From positions 1-16,517 of the forward strand of contig JAYTMT010000186.1 in NCBI GenBank assembly GCA_043728315.1: DNA of 16,517 bases. Reading direction: 5' to 3'. This document shows, in pieces, positions 6,842-14,179 of the stretch. A program made the translations under genes and the position numbers. Source of the stretch: JAAFIP01 sp043728315. GTDB lineage: Bacteria > Pseudomonadota > Gammaproteobacteria > Burkholderiales > Burkholderiaceae_C. The notes below the pieces were generated by a model. It was not told the origin of the DNA, made no database searches, and saw only the letters and a program-made list of their open reading frames with translations. How positions within the stretch are numbered: the first letter of the stretch is position 1; each line of letters opens with the position of its first letter.

Positions 6842-7846
6842 CTAATCTGGCAAGGGCGCGCCTTGCGGCACTAAGTTTGCGCTTTGCAGCGCGTGCCAAA
6901 AGGCAGGGGGTATTGTGTGCTGCAGCATGGCCACGCCATCGTTCCACTGCGCCATGTTCTGCGCGCCCAACAGCACAATGTCTACGGCGGGGTGCGCCAG
7001 CGGGAACTGCAAAGCCGCCGCACGCAGCGGCACACCGTATGTGGCGCACACTGCCTCCACCATGGCCACGCGCTCTACCCAATGGGCTGGTGCGCTCTCA
7101 TAATTGAAGCGCACAGCGCCTTGGGTGTTTGCGCCAGTGGCCAAAATTCCCGAGTTAAACGCGCCGCCAATGGCAACTCGCACACCGCGCTGTGTGCACA
7201 GTGGCAGCAGTTGAGGCAAGCCCGTGTGGTCAATCAATGTGTAACGTCCTGCTAGCAGTAAGCAGTCCAAATCGGCCTTGGCCAGCACATCTAGGCACAC
7301 CTGCACATCGTTCACGCCTAGGCCAATGTGCGTGAGCAGGCCTTCTTTTTTCATGCGTTGCAGCTCTGGCAGCGCTTCATGAATCACTTGCTGCAAGACC
7401 TGCGGATAAGCAGCGCCATGCGTGACCACATCACAGTCGTGCACAAACACCGCGTCAAGGCGCGCCACACCCATGCGCTGCATGCTGTCCTCCACGCTGC
7501 GGCGCACGCCAGCGGCAGAAAAATCCCAATGCTGGGTAAAAGGTGGCGCATCCACAAAATTGTGCGGCGCAATGGGTGCCACAGCATCGGGCTTTAAGAT
7601 GCGCCCCACCTTGGTTGACAGGCTGAAACTGCTGCGCGGCAAGCTGCGCAGCGCCCTGCCAAAGCGCCACTCACTCAGGCCATTGCCGTAGTGCGGGGCA
7701 GTGTCAAAGCTTTGGCAGCTGTCGGCCAGTGCGGCCAGCAACACGCCGTGGGCTGCGTCGTCGCTGAGCGATTCAAACAAATTGCCCAAGGGCGCGCCGC
7801 CCAAGCCTAGCCTGGGTGTGTGAGATGCAGAGGGAAAAATAGCCAT
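6842..7846 (-). CDS. Aldo/keto reductase, L-fucose / D-threo-aldose 1-dehydrogenase-like
   Basis: This 334-residue NAD(P)-dependent oxidoreductase has the aldo/keto reductase fold. The catalytic tetrad is in place: Asp48 and Tyr53 in FDTAPHYGNGLSE, Lys79 in STKVGR and His136 in FVHDCD. The opening LGLGGAPLGNLF and the DTAPHYG-GLSE pattern are typical of D-threo-aldose 1-dehydrogenase (L-fucose dehydrogenase), which oxidises L-fucose, L-galactose or D-arabinose to the 1,5-lactone. The lactonase gene follows 37 bases downstream in the same operon, giving two consecutive steps. ATG 7846 has a weak GAG about nine bases upstream. It is divergent from the GntR regulator, whose probable start is 7907, so both likely share a control region. 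The exact sugar is inferred. Confidence 0.88.
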   Translation of the reverse strand: MAIFPSASHTPRLGLGGAPLGNLFESLSDDAAHGVLLAALADSCQSFDTAPHYGNGLSEWRFGRALRSLPRSSFSLSTKVGRILKPDAVAPIAPHNFVDAPPFTQHWDFSAAGVRRSVEDSMQRMGVARLDAVFVHDCDVVTHGAAYPQVLQQVIHEALPELQRMKKEGLLTHIGLGVNDVQVCLDVLAKADLDCLLLAGRYTLIDHTGLPQLLPLCTQRGVRVAIGGAFNSGILATGANTQGAVRFNYESAPAHWVERVAMVEAVCATYGVPLRAAALQFPLAHPAVDIVLLGAQNMAQWNDGVAMLQHTIPPAFWHALQSANLVPQGAPLPD

Positions 7847-7918
7847 GGCAATATTCTCAATCTTAAATTGTGCGTTTGCATGATTTTAAATGATAAACTT
7901 ACTGACATGTTAGTCAAG
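7847..7918. promoter_or_regulatory. Divergent control region with candidate operator
   Basis: This short AT-rich interval separates the aldo/keto reductase start from the GntR regulator start and should carry promoters for both directions. An imperfect palindrome centred between 7907 and 7908 (arms TTACTGACA and TGTTAGTCA, seven of nine positions paired, core ACATGT) covers the preferred regulator ATG. It is a candidate autoregulatory operator for a GntR/FadR-type dimer. No clear -35/-10 pair was found. Confidence 0.35.
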
Positions 7919-8704
7919 CCTCAGCCTAAGACCAAACTAAGCATAGTCAAAGCCAGCAGCATGGCAGCAGCCGAGCCCGTGAGCCAGCGCGCGCTGGCCT
8001 ACCAAGGCTTTACCCAGCAAATACTCAGCGGCGGCATCCAGCCCGGGCAGTTCATTTCCCAGCGCGAGCTGATGGCTTTGCTAGATATGCCGCTGGGCGC
8101 TGTGCGGGAGATGATTCCACGGCTAGAGGCGGGTGGCTTGGTGAAAACCGTGCCCCAGCGTGGCCTGCAAATTGCGCATGTAGACCTGAAATTGATTCGC
8201 AATGCCTTCCAAGTGCGCAGCATGGTTGAGCGCGAGGCCGTGCTGCATTTTGCGCAAACCGCCAGCGATGCTGAATTAGAAGCCATTGAACAGAGCCACC
8301 AGCACATACTAGAGCGCGCCAGCACCTCCAGTGCACAGGCAGATGCCAAGCTGCTCGACGATGCACAAGCCGTCGACTGGGGCTTGCATGACCGTATGGT
8401 GGATGCGCTGGGCAATGACATTGTGTCTGATCTATACCGCGTCAACAGCCTGCGCGTGCGCCTGATCAAGCTCGAGCACAGCGTGATCACCCCCGCCCGC
8501 TTGATTCCGGCCATGCAAGAGCATTTGCGCTTCATAGCCGCGCTGCGCCAGCGCAATGCCACGCTGGCTGTGCAGCTCCTGCACGCCCACATCCACAGCG
8601 CCCGCAGCCGCGTGATGGACGCGCCGCTAGAGCAGGTGCGCAGCGAATGGCCAAACGCCACGAGCCCAAGTCTGGCCACAAAACCCCCAAGGAGAAAAAT
8701 TTGA
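7907..8704 (+). CDS. GntR family regulator, FadR/FCD subfamily
   Basis: This transcription factor has about 265 residues. The N-terminal winged helix (about 29-92) reads AYQGFTQQILSGGIQPGQFISQREL, then LDMPLGAVREMIPRLEAGGLVKTVPQRGLQI, the standard GntR pattern. The C-terminal FCD ligand domain (about 98-235) has RNAFQVRSMVEREAV, DWGLHDRMVDALGN, EHLRFIAAL and HIHSAR, whose His residues usually bind a metal that holds a carboxylate effector such as a sugar acid. The start is uncertain: the frame is open from 7820, overlapping the divergent gene, with ATGs at 7880, 7907 and 7961 and no strong ribosome site before any. The last four bases (8701-8704, TTGA) overlap the aldolase start. It probably represses both divergent arms until a pathway acid appears. 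Confidence 0.85.
   Translation: MLVKPQPKTKLSIVKASSMAAAEPVSQRALAYQGFTQQILSGGIQPGQFISQRELMALLDMPLGAVREMIPRLEAGGLVKTVPQRGLQIAHVDLKLIRNAFQVRSMVEREAVLHFAQTASDAELEAIEQSHQHILERASTSSAQADAKLLDDAQAVDWGLHDRMVDALGNDIVSDLYRVNSLRVRLIKLEHSVITPARLIPAMQEHLRFIAALRQRNATLAVQLLHAHIHSARSRVMDAPLEQVRSEWPNATSPSLATKPPRRKI
8689..8703 (+). promoter_or_regulatory. Ribosome binding site and TTG start of the aldolase gene
   Basis: AAGGAG at 8689-8694, six bases before a TTG at 8701-8703, is the strongest Shine-Dalgarno sequence in this part of the window. It decides the start of the DHDPS-family gene in favour of TTG over the upstream in-frame ATG at 8647. The TTG shares bases with the GntR stop (TTGA), implying translational coupling. 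Confidence 0.8.
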
Positions 8705-9642
8705 CCGCCGCCCTGCACCCCAATGGCCACAGCCACGATATCCATGGCCTGTGGCCAGCCCTTTTGATACCTGTGCTGGCGGACGGCGCGCTGGATACAC
8801 GCCGCGCCATCGCCCATGCCCAGCGCATGCTAGCCGCTGGCTGCGATGGGGTCACACTTTTTGGCACCACAGGTGAGGGTCCAGCCTTCACCTTGGCCGA
8901 GCGCAAGGGTCTGCTAGAAGCCATGCTGGCCAACGGCATCATGCCCGACCAATGCTTGGTCACCAACACCGCCATGGCGCTGCAAGACAGTATTGAGATT
9001 GGCCGCCACGCCCGCCGCTTTGGTGTACACCGCCAAATGGTCATGCCGCCGTTTTACTTTAACCAGCCGCGAGATGCGGGCGTGTGCGAAGCCGTGTCCC
9101 AAGTCATCACAGGCATAGACGACCCGCAGCTTTTGCTCATGCTCTACCATTTTCCGGCTATGAGCACCTATGGCTTTTCGGATGCGGCAGTGGCACAGCT
9201 GGTCAAGCGCCATCCGGGCCAGGTGGTGGGCATCAAAGACAGTGCGGGTAGCCTAGAGCATGCGCTGGGCTTGGCCAAGGCTTTCCCGCAGTTGTGCATA
9301 TTCACAGGCTCTGAAGGCCATGTGGGGCAAGTGATGGTGGCTGGCGGCTCCGGCAGCATCAATGGCCTGACAAATATCGCCCCCAAGCTCATGCGCCGCG
9401 TGGTCAGCGCGCCTGCTGCGGTGTCAGACGCTGATACGCAGTTAATCGCCTCACTGCTGGCTTTACTGAGCATCCGCCCGAATATGAATTTTGTATGCAG
9501 CTACAAAACCATGCTGGCCGAGCAGCTAGGCGACGATGCGTGGCTGAACGTGCGCGCGCCCCTGTGCCATTTAGATGCCGACGAAGACCAAGCCATTCGC
9601 CAAGCCTACCGCGCCATTGGCGCTGCGCTGGACAATATTTAA
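8701..9642 (+). CDS. DHDPS/NAL family aldolase, probably for a 2-keto-3-deoxy sugar acid
   Basis: This 313-residue class I (Schiff-base) lyase belongs to the dihydrodipicolinate synthase / N-acetylneuraminate lyase family. Family marks are GLWPALLIPV at the N-terminus, FGTTGEG (54-60), the proton-shuttle Tyr149 in LYHFPAMS, and Schiff-base Lys179 in VVGIKDSAG, followed by FTGSEG. Position beside an aldose dehydrogenase, a lactonase and a sugar-acid-type GntR regulator argues for cleavage of a 2-keto-3-deoxy aldonate (for L-fucose, to pyruvate plus lactaldehyde). Lysine biosynthesis is less likely because dapA of this lineage is usually encoded elsewhere. The TTG start at 8701 overlaps the regulator stop and is supported by AAGGAG; starting at 8647 would add a basic, unconserved-looking tail. 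Reaction and substrate are inferred. Confidence 0.87.
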   Translation: MTAALHPNGHSHDIHGLWPALLIPVLADGALDTRRAIAHAQRMLAAGCDGVTLFGTTGEGPAFTLAERKGLLEAMLANGIMPDQCLVTNTAMALQDSIEIGRHARRFGVHRQMVMPPFYFNQPRDAGVCEAVSQVITGIDDPQLLLMLYHFPAMSTYGFSDAAVAQLVKRHPGQVVGIKDSAGSLEHALGLAKAFPQLCIFTGSEGHVGQVMVAGGSGSINGLTNIAPKLMRRVVSAPAAVSDADTQLIASLLALLSIRPNMNFVCSYKTMLAEQLGDDAWLNVRAPLCHLDADEDQAIRQAYRAIGAALDNI

Positions 9643-9772
9643 CGCTTTTGCCACAACAGCTTTGGTTATACGCCTTCGCCCCAACACCTTGGCAAACACC
9701 GATAGCGCAGCCGCACCAGCCACGTAAAATCAACCCCTATTTCATCCATTTTTTCACCCCCTAGGAGACACC

Positions 9773-10780
9773 ATGCAACACCCAATCATTCGCCGCAGCC
9801 TGATCGCAGGCGCGTCTGCCATTGCTTTATGCGCTGGCTTTGCCAATACAGCACTTGCACAAACCAAAGTGCCAATGCGCATCTCCACCCCCGCCGTGCC
9901 CGATGACTGGCACGCCAAAATGTGGACCGTATTCAAAGAGAACCTAGAAAAAAGCGCCCCCGGCGAGTTTGATGTGCAGATCAATCTGAATGCTTCGCTG
10001 TTTAAGCAAGGCACAGAGCCAGCAGCCATGGCGCGCGGCAATTTAGAGCTGTCCACTATCTCGGCCTTTGACATTGCAAAATTAGTGCCCGAGTTTTCCA
10101 TCTTCACCGCTGGCTACATTGTGCAAGACCCTGCGCACCAGCAAAAGGTGTTCAACGGCCCCATAGGCGCAGAGCTGTTCAAAACCGTGTCTGAGAAAAT
10201 GGACGTGACCGTGCTGTCCACCGTCTACCTAGGCACACGCCAAGTGAACCTGCGCGAAGCGCGCAATGTGCGTACACCTGCAGACCTCAAGGGTATCAAG
10301 CTGCGCATGCCAGGCTCTAAAGAATGGCTGTTTTTAGGTGAAGCACTGGGCGCTACCGCTACGCCGCTGGCTTTTGGCGAGGTGTATTTGGCCCTCAAAA
10401 CTGGCACGATTGATGGCCAAGACAACCCACTGCCCACCGTGCGTGCCGCTAAGTTTTTTGAAGTGACCAAACAACTGGTGATGACCAGCCACTTGGTGGA
10501 CGGCATATTCTTGTCGCTGAGCAACAAAACGTGGAATGCACTGAGCGCCACGCAAAAGCAAAAAGTCAAAGCCGCCGCCGATGCAGCGGCCCAATACAAC
10601 AACACCAACCGTATCGCCGAAGAAGGCCAGATTGTGGATTACCTCAAAGCACAAGGCTTGCAGGTAAGCACCCCCGATTTGAACGCTTTCCGCGCCAGCG
10701 TGCAAAAAGCCTACGGCAGCTCCGAATACGCCAAGACATGGCCTGCTGGCATGCTTGACCGCATCAACGCCACCAAGTAA
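9773..10780 (+). CDS. TRAP transporter solute-binding protein (DctP family)
   Basis: This 335-residue periplasmic receptor belongs to a TRAP transporter. A signal peptide with twin Arg (IIRRSLIAGASAIALCAGFANTALA) ends at an ALA-Q site near residue 29. The DctP fold is shown by VNLREARNVRTPADLKGIKLRMPGS, where Arg178 is the usual carboxylate-binding arginine, and by the later TPLAFGEVYLALKTGTIDGQDNP. The receptor delivers its ligand to the DctQ and DctM subunits encoded directly downstream. TRAP receptors mostly bind carboxylates, so a sugar acid such as an aldonate is plausible, although some members bind other ligands. ATG 9773 is preceded by TAGGAG at 9763-9768. The 130-base gap from the aldolase gene holds no clear promoter or terminator. 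Confidence 0.93.
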   Translation: MQHPIIRRSLIAGASAIALCAGFANTALAQTKVPMRISTPAVPDDWHAKMWTVFKENLEKSAPGEFDVQINLNASLFKQGTEPAAMARGNLELSTISAFDIAKLVPEFSIFTAGYIVQDPAHQQKVFNGPIGAELFKTVSEKMDVTVLSTVYLGTRQVNLREARNVRTPADLKGIKLRMPGSKEWLFLGEALGATATPLAFGEVYLALKTGTIDGQDNPLPTVRAAKFFEVTKQLVMTSHLVDGIFLSLSNKTWNALSATQKQKVKAAADAAAQYNNTNRIAEEGQIVDYLKAQGLQVSTPDLNAFRASVQKAYGSSEYAKTWPAGMLDRINATK

Positions 10781-10801
10781 GCCTGCGCACCCCACCCCTT
10801 C

Positions 10802-11263
10802 ATGCGCGCCAAGCTACAGCACTTGGCCAATGCCATCGGCGTTGGCCTTTTTGTCACGCTTTTTGGCGTGTTCTTAGTCCAAATCATCGCCCGCTTTTTC
10901 TTCAATAAGCCACTGCCTTGGACCGATGAAATGGCTGTCATCCTGTATGTGTGGGTGATTTTGTGGGCCTGCGCCACCATGGTGCCAGCCAAAGACCATG
11001 TCGTGTTTGATTTGCTTTACAACGCCCTGCCCGCTCACGCCAAGCGCGGCTTTGCCCTGCTAGGCGCAGTGCTGATTGGCGGCCTAGCCGCTTACGCCCT
11101 GCCCGGCAGCTGGGACTATGTGCAATTCATGAAGCGCGAGGGCACGCCCGTGCTGGGCATTCCATTTAACTGGGTGTTCATGCCCTTTGTGCTCTTGCTA
11201 CTGGCCTTGGTGCTCAAAGGCTTGGCCACGGTTGTGCGCCTCATCCGAGGGCAGGCACTGTGA
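10802..11263 (+). CDS. TRAP transporter small membrane subunit (DctQ family)
   Basis: This 153-residue inner-membrane protein has four predicted transmembrane helices (about residues 11-35, 45-63, 83-102 and 122-146). The conserved DctQ segment is RFFFNKPLPWTDEMAVILYVWVILWACA, with the usual Trp-Thr-Asp-Glu before helix two. It pairs with DctM to form the sodium-coupled permease that takes ligand from the upstream receptor. It begins 21 bases after the receptor gene without an evident ribosome site and ends in a GTGA overlap with dctM, so the two are translationally coupled. Confidence 0.92.
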   Translation: MRAKLQHLANAIGVGLFVTLFGVFLVQIIARFFFNKPLPWTDEMAVILYVWVILWACATMVPAKDHVVFDLLYNALPAHAKRGFALLGAVLIGGLAAYALPGSWDYVQFMKREGTPVLGIPFNWVFMPFVLLLLALVLKGLATVVRLIRGQAL

Positions 11264-12558
11264 CCACCGGTTTATGGGTATTGATTGCCGTGCTCACGCT
11301 GGGCATGCTGTTGCGTGCGCCCATCGGTTTTAGCATGATCGCCAGTGGCATTGCCTACTTGGCTTTCAAGCGCCAAGACATGGGGCTGGCCGCTGAACAA
11401 ATCCTCAATGGCATGTACAACAGCTATGTACTGCTGGCCGTACCCCTGTTTATTTTGGCGGCTAATTTAATGAATGCGGGCACGGTGAGCGAGCGGATAT
11501 TTGACTTTTGCCGCATCTTGGTGGGGCGCATGCGCGGTGGGCTGGCGCAGGTGGATATTTTGGTAAGTGTGGTGTTCAGCGGCATGAGCGGCAGTGCCAT
11601 TGCCGATGCAGCGGGCCCGGGTCTAGTCACCATCAAGCAGATGCTGAAAAAGCCCGAATACAGCCCCGGCTTTGCAGGCGCTATTGTGGTGGCCAGCGCC
11701 ACCATCGGGCCGATTATTCCGCCGTCAATTCCCATGGTGATTTATGCGCTGGTGTCGGGCACATCGGTGGGGGCTTTGTTTTTGGGTGGCGTGATTCCTG
11801 GCCTGCTGATGGCTGGGGTGCTGATGGTGGCCGTGCATATCATCGCCACCAAGCGCAATATGCCGCGTGATGAACCCATCCCTTGGCGCGACTACCCTGA
11901 AATTTTGTGGCGCGGAGCGCTGCCTTTGTCGCTGCCTATTGTGTTGCTCACTGGCATTTACAGCGGCGCGTTTACGCCCACTGAGGCTGCCGCTGTAGCG
12001 GCTTTGCATGCGCTGGTTTTGTCTGGCGTGGTGTACCGCGCTTTGAGCTGGCGCGCGCTGTATGGCGTGTTTTTAGATTCAACCCGCTCCAGCGCGGTCA
12101 TCACCATCATCATTGCAGGGGCGTATTTGCTTAACTACGTTTTCACTGCCGAGGGCGTGCCGCAGGCGCTGGCCGCGTGGGTGCAAAGTTTGCAGCTGTC
12201 GCAGTGGCAGTTTTTGCTTTTGGTGAATGTGATATTTTTAATTTTGGGCTGCTTTTTAGACACCTCGGTGATGCTGCTGGTGTTTGTGCCCATGCTCTTG
12301 CCAGCCGCCAAATTATTGGGCATTGACTTGGTGCATTTTGGTGTGGTGGTCATCATCAACATGATGATCGGTCTGATCACGCCGCCCTTTGGCATGCTGC
12401 TGTTTGTGACCAATGCGCTCACGGGTATTCCCATTAAAGACATGCTGCGCGAAGGCTGGTTGTTCTTGGTGATGCTGGTGCTTTTGCTGCTGGTGATCAC
12501 GCTGTTTCCGCAGGTGGTGCTGTGGCTGCCGCAGTCTATGGGGTATGGGTTGAAATAG
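11260..12558 (+). CDS. TRAP transporter large permease subunit (DctM family)
   Basis: This 432-residue membrane protein of the ion transporter superfamily forms the translocation channel of the TRAP system. It has roughly a dozen hydrophobic segments. Family marks include RAPIGFSMIASG, VPLFILAANLMNAG, SGMSGSAIADAAGPG (about 107-121), IGPIIPPSIPMVIYAL, GAFTPTEAAAVAA and LITPPFGMLLFV. The GTG start at 11260 overlaps the dctQ stop by four bases. It is the last transporter gene; a hairpin follows 11 bases after the stop, then the ribokinase gene. Confidence 0.94.
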   Translation: MTTGLWVLIAVLTLGMLLRAPIGFSMIASGIAYLAFKRQDMGLAAEQILNGMYNSYVLLAVPLFILAANLMNAGTVSERIFDFCRILVGRMRGGLAQVDILVSVVFSGMSGSAIADAAGPGLVTIKQMLKKPEYSPGFAGAIVVASATIGPIIPPSIPMVIYALVSGTSVGALFLGGVIPGLLMAGVLMVAVHIIATKRNMPRDEPIPWRDYPEILWRGALPLSLPIVLLTGIYSGAFTPTEAAAVAALHALVLSGVVYRALSWRALYGVFLDSTRSSAVITIIIAGAYLLNYVFTAEGVPQALAAWVQSLQLSQWQFLLLVNVIFLILGCFLDTSVMLLVFVPMLLPAAKLLGIDLVHFGVVVIINMMIGLITPPFGMLLFVTNALTGIPIKDMLREGWLFLVMLVLLLLVITLFPQVVLWLPQSMGYGLK

Positions 12559-12569
12559 ACTGAATTCGG

Positions 12570-12604
12570 GCATTAATGTGGCATTAATGCGGGGGCATTT
12601 TTTG
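12570..12604 (+). terminator. Possible transcription terminator after the TRAP genes
   Basis: GCATTAATG (12570-12578) and CATTAATGC (12582-12590) form a perfect 9-bp stem with a three-base loop. A GC run and six T residues (12598-12603) follow about eight bases later. The spacing between stem and T-tract and the AT-rich stem are not ideal, so termination may be partial, letting some message continue into the ribokinase gene. Confidence 0.4.
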
Positions 12605-12645
12605 AACGCAGAGGACGCGAAGGTTTCGCAAAGGGCGCAGAAAGA
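12604..12645. repeat. Degenerate CGCAGAG / CGCGAAGG-type short repeat
   Basis: Four imperfect units, each beginning CGC(A/G) followed by an AG-rich stretch, start at 12607, 12616, 12627 and 12636, immediately before the ribokinase start. Similar purine-rich 'ACGCGAAGG / CGCAGAG' tracts recur between genes in many bacteria, from memory of such genomes. Here it occupies the 5' leader of the kinase. Confidence 0.45.
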
Positions 12646-12653
12646 ATACCGAA

Positions 12654-13649
12654 ATGAATACAAAAAATACTACGCCTATTTTTGTTGCTACTGTTGTTTG
12701 TGTTGCTAGTTGGAATGCGGATTTGACTTCTCGTGTGGCTCGGCCACTGGCTGTCGGCGAGACTGTTTATTCGCACGGCTTTGCCGTAACGCCCGGGGGA
12801 AAGGGCTCTAATGCGGCTGTGGCGGCTGCGCGCATGGGTGCTGCGGTGTCGCTGGTGGCGCGGATTGGGGATGATGCGTTTGGGCAAATGGCTACTGCGC
12901 TTTGGAGCGATGAAGGCATTGACACCGCGCATGTGGCGCGTGCGGCGGGCGAGGCCAGTGGGGTGGCGCAGATACTGGTGTACGACAGTGGCGACAACAG
13001 TATTGCAGTGAGTGCTGGAGCAAATGCGGGCTTGGATACCGCGCATGCAATTGCCGCACAAACTAGCATTGCCAACGCGCGCGTGGTGCTTGCATCCAAC
13101 GAAGTGCCCAGCGCAGTGGCTCTAGCCGCATTCACCATGGCGCGGGCGTATCGCGTGACAACCGTGCTCAATCCAGCGCCTGCCGCACCCTTTAACGCCG
13201 ACCTGCGCCAATTGCTTAGCCTGTGCGATGTGCTCACGCCCAACGAAGGCGAGCTACTGGCCTTGGCTGCATCTGCTGCATCTGCTGGGACGCAACAAGC
13301 AAGCAGCAGCATAGCAGCGCCTCACCCAGACGATTTATCCAAGGCCGCGCACAGCGTATTGGCCATGGGCGTGAAGGCCATCATCGTCACTTTAGGCGCA
13401 AACGGTTGCGCGCTTTACCGAAACGGCCATCCACCCCTGCGCATGGCGGGCTGGCCTGTAACCGTGGTAGATACTGTGGGCGCTGGCGACACGCTCACTG
13501 GTGCGTTGGCAGCATGTTTGGCCAGCGGCATGCCGCTGGATCGCGCGGCGGTGTATGCCAACGCAGCTGCAGCTTTGTCTGTTACGGGCGCTGGCGCATT
13601 AGGCGGCATGCCCAGTTTTGAGCAGGTTGAGGCAATGCTGCTTGGGTAG
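12654..13649 (+). CDS. Ribokinase-like sugar kinase (PfkB family)
   Basis: This 331-residue PfkB-family carbohydrate kinase transfers phosphate from ATP to a sugar. Substrate-site marks are NADLTSRVARPLAVGET near the N-terminus and VTPGGKGSNAAVAAARMG (about 45-62). ATP-site marks are NPAPAAPF, LTPNEGE (194-200), VTLGANG and the anion-hole motif DTVGAGDTLTGALA with catalytic base Asp279. The pattern is closest to ribokinase, but the final substrate is uncertain; in this neighbourhood it could phosphorylate a pentose, a deoxy sugar or a keto-deoxy acid. An insert of about 20 Ala/Ser/Gln-rich residues lies at 203-223. The N-terminus is longer than usual and the start is preceded only by a weak purine stretch within a repeat. 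Confidence 0.88.
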   Translation: MNTKNTTPIFVATVVCVASWNADLTSRVARPLAVGETVYSHGFAVTPGGKGSNAAVAAARMGAAVSLVARIGDDAFGQMATALWSDEGIDTAHVARAAGEASGVAQILVYDSGDNSIAVSAGANAGLDTAHAIAAQTSIANARVVLASNEVPSAVALAAFTMARAYRVTTVLNPAPAAPFNADLRQLLSLCDVLTPNEGELLALAASAASAGTQQASSSIAAPHPDDLSKAAHSVLAMGVKAIIVTLGANGCALYRNGHPPLRMAGWPVTVVDTVGAGDTLTGALAACLASGMPLDRAAVYANAAAALSVTGAGALGGMPSFEQVEAMLLG

Positions 13650-13685
13650 CCGCCAAAAACACAGCGTTAAAGGCATAGGGCTGGT

Positions 13686-13721
13686 TTAGCCTAACTTAGC
13701 CTAACTTAGCCTAACTTAGCC
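13686..13721. repeat. 10-bp tandem repeat with stop codons in all frames
   Basis: Three exact copies of TTAGCCTAAC (13686-13695, 13696-13705, 13706-13715) and a partial fourth lie between the convergent kinase and thioesterase genes. Because the period is 10, TAA on the minus strand and TAG and TAA on the plus strand fall in every frame. The thioesterase stop itself (13716-13718) lies in the fourth unit. Confidence 0.85.
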
Positions 13722-14165
13722 CAAGTCTAGCCCCGACTGGTTCACCACCACACCGGGGGCGCCCTGCTCTAGCTTGGTGCGCATCTCTGGGGGGATCGGC
13801 GTCTTTTGGTAAGTCTTGGCATCCACCACCACATAGACGATCTCCTCATCGGCCAGATGCCGCATCGCTGACTGCTCATAAAAAGTAAACTGCATGGTAA
13901 ATGAGGTATTGCCCATGTGTTTGGCAGCAACGCGTATGCACACCACATCGTCAAAGCGCGCAGGAGCCTTCCACTCAATCAGCATTTTCACCACTTGGGT
14001 GTCGATGCCGCGGTCTAGCAACTCTTTGTAGCTCCCAAACAGCAGCCGAAAATACTCAGTCACCGCCAAGTCAGCATAGTCGGCATAGCGCGCATTGAAC
14101 ACCACATGCTGTGCATCACATTCGCCATAGCGGACACGCAAAAGAAACTGGAAATCCTTGCTCAT
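13716..14165 (-). CDS. Hotdog-fold acyl-CoA thioesterase (YbgC / 4-hydroxybenzoyl-CoA type)
   Basis: This 149-residue cytoplasmic thioesterase-like protein has the hotdog fold. The N-terminal catalytic segment RVRYGECDAQHVVFNARYADY (about 10-30), with Asp17, matches the YbgC and 4-hydroxybenzoyl-CoA thioesterase signature, in which an Asp lies in the loop before the central helix. The later FDDVVCIRVAAKHMGNTSFTMQFTFY is the usual antiparallel sheet. It should hydrolyse an acyl-CoA; chain type is unknown. The frame opens at a TTG (14183) overlapping the upstream stop, but ATG 14165 has GAAAGAG a few bases upstream and is preferred. It follows the YiiX-like gene by 14 bases and is probably cotranscribed. 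Confidence 0.87.
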   Translation of the reverse strand: MSKDFQFLLRVRYGECDAQHVVFNARYADYADLAVTEYFRLLFGSYKELLDRGIDTQVVKMLIEWKAPARFDDVVCIRVAAKHMGNTSFTMQFTFYEQSAMRHLADEEIVYVVVDAKTYQKTPIPPEMRTKLEQGAPGVVVNQSGLDLG

Positions 14166-14179
14166 TTTTACTCTTTCAT

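Noticed and set aside
8647..8700. Upstream ATG start for the DHDPS-family gene
   Set aside because: It has no ribosome site and encodes a Lys/Pro/His-rich tail absent from the family, while TTG 8701 has a near-perfect AAGGAG at the right distance.
9643..9772. A promoter between the aldolase and the TRAP receptor genes
   Set aside because: TTGGCA (9689) and TAAAAT (9725) are 30 bases apart, too far for sigma-70; no other pair was acceptable.
13686..13715. Tandem repeat as a CRISPR array
   Set aside because: The 10-bp units are directly abutting, without spacers, and there are no cas genes.
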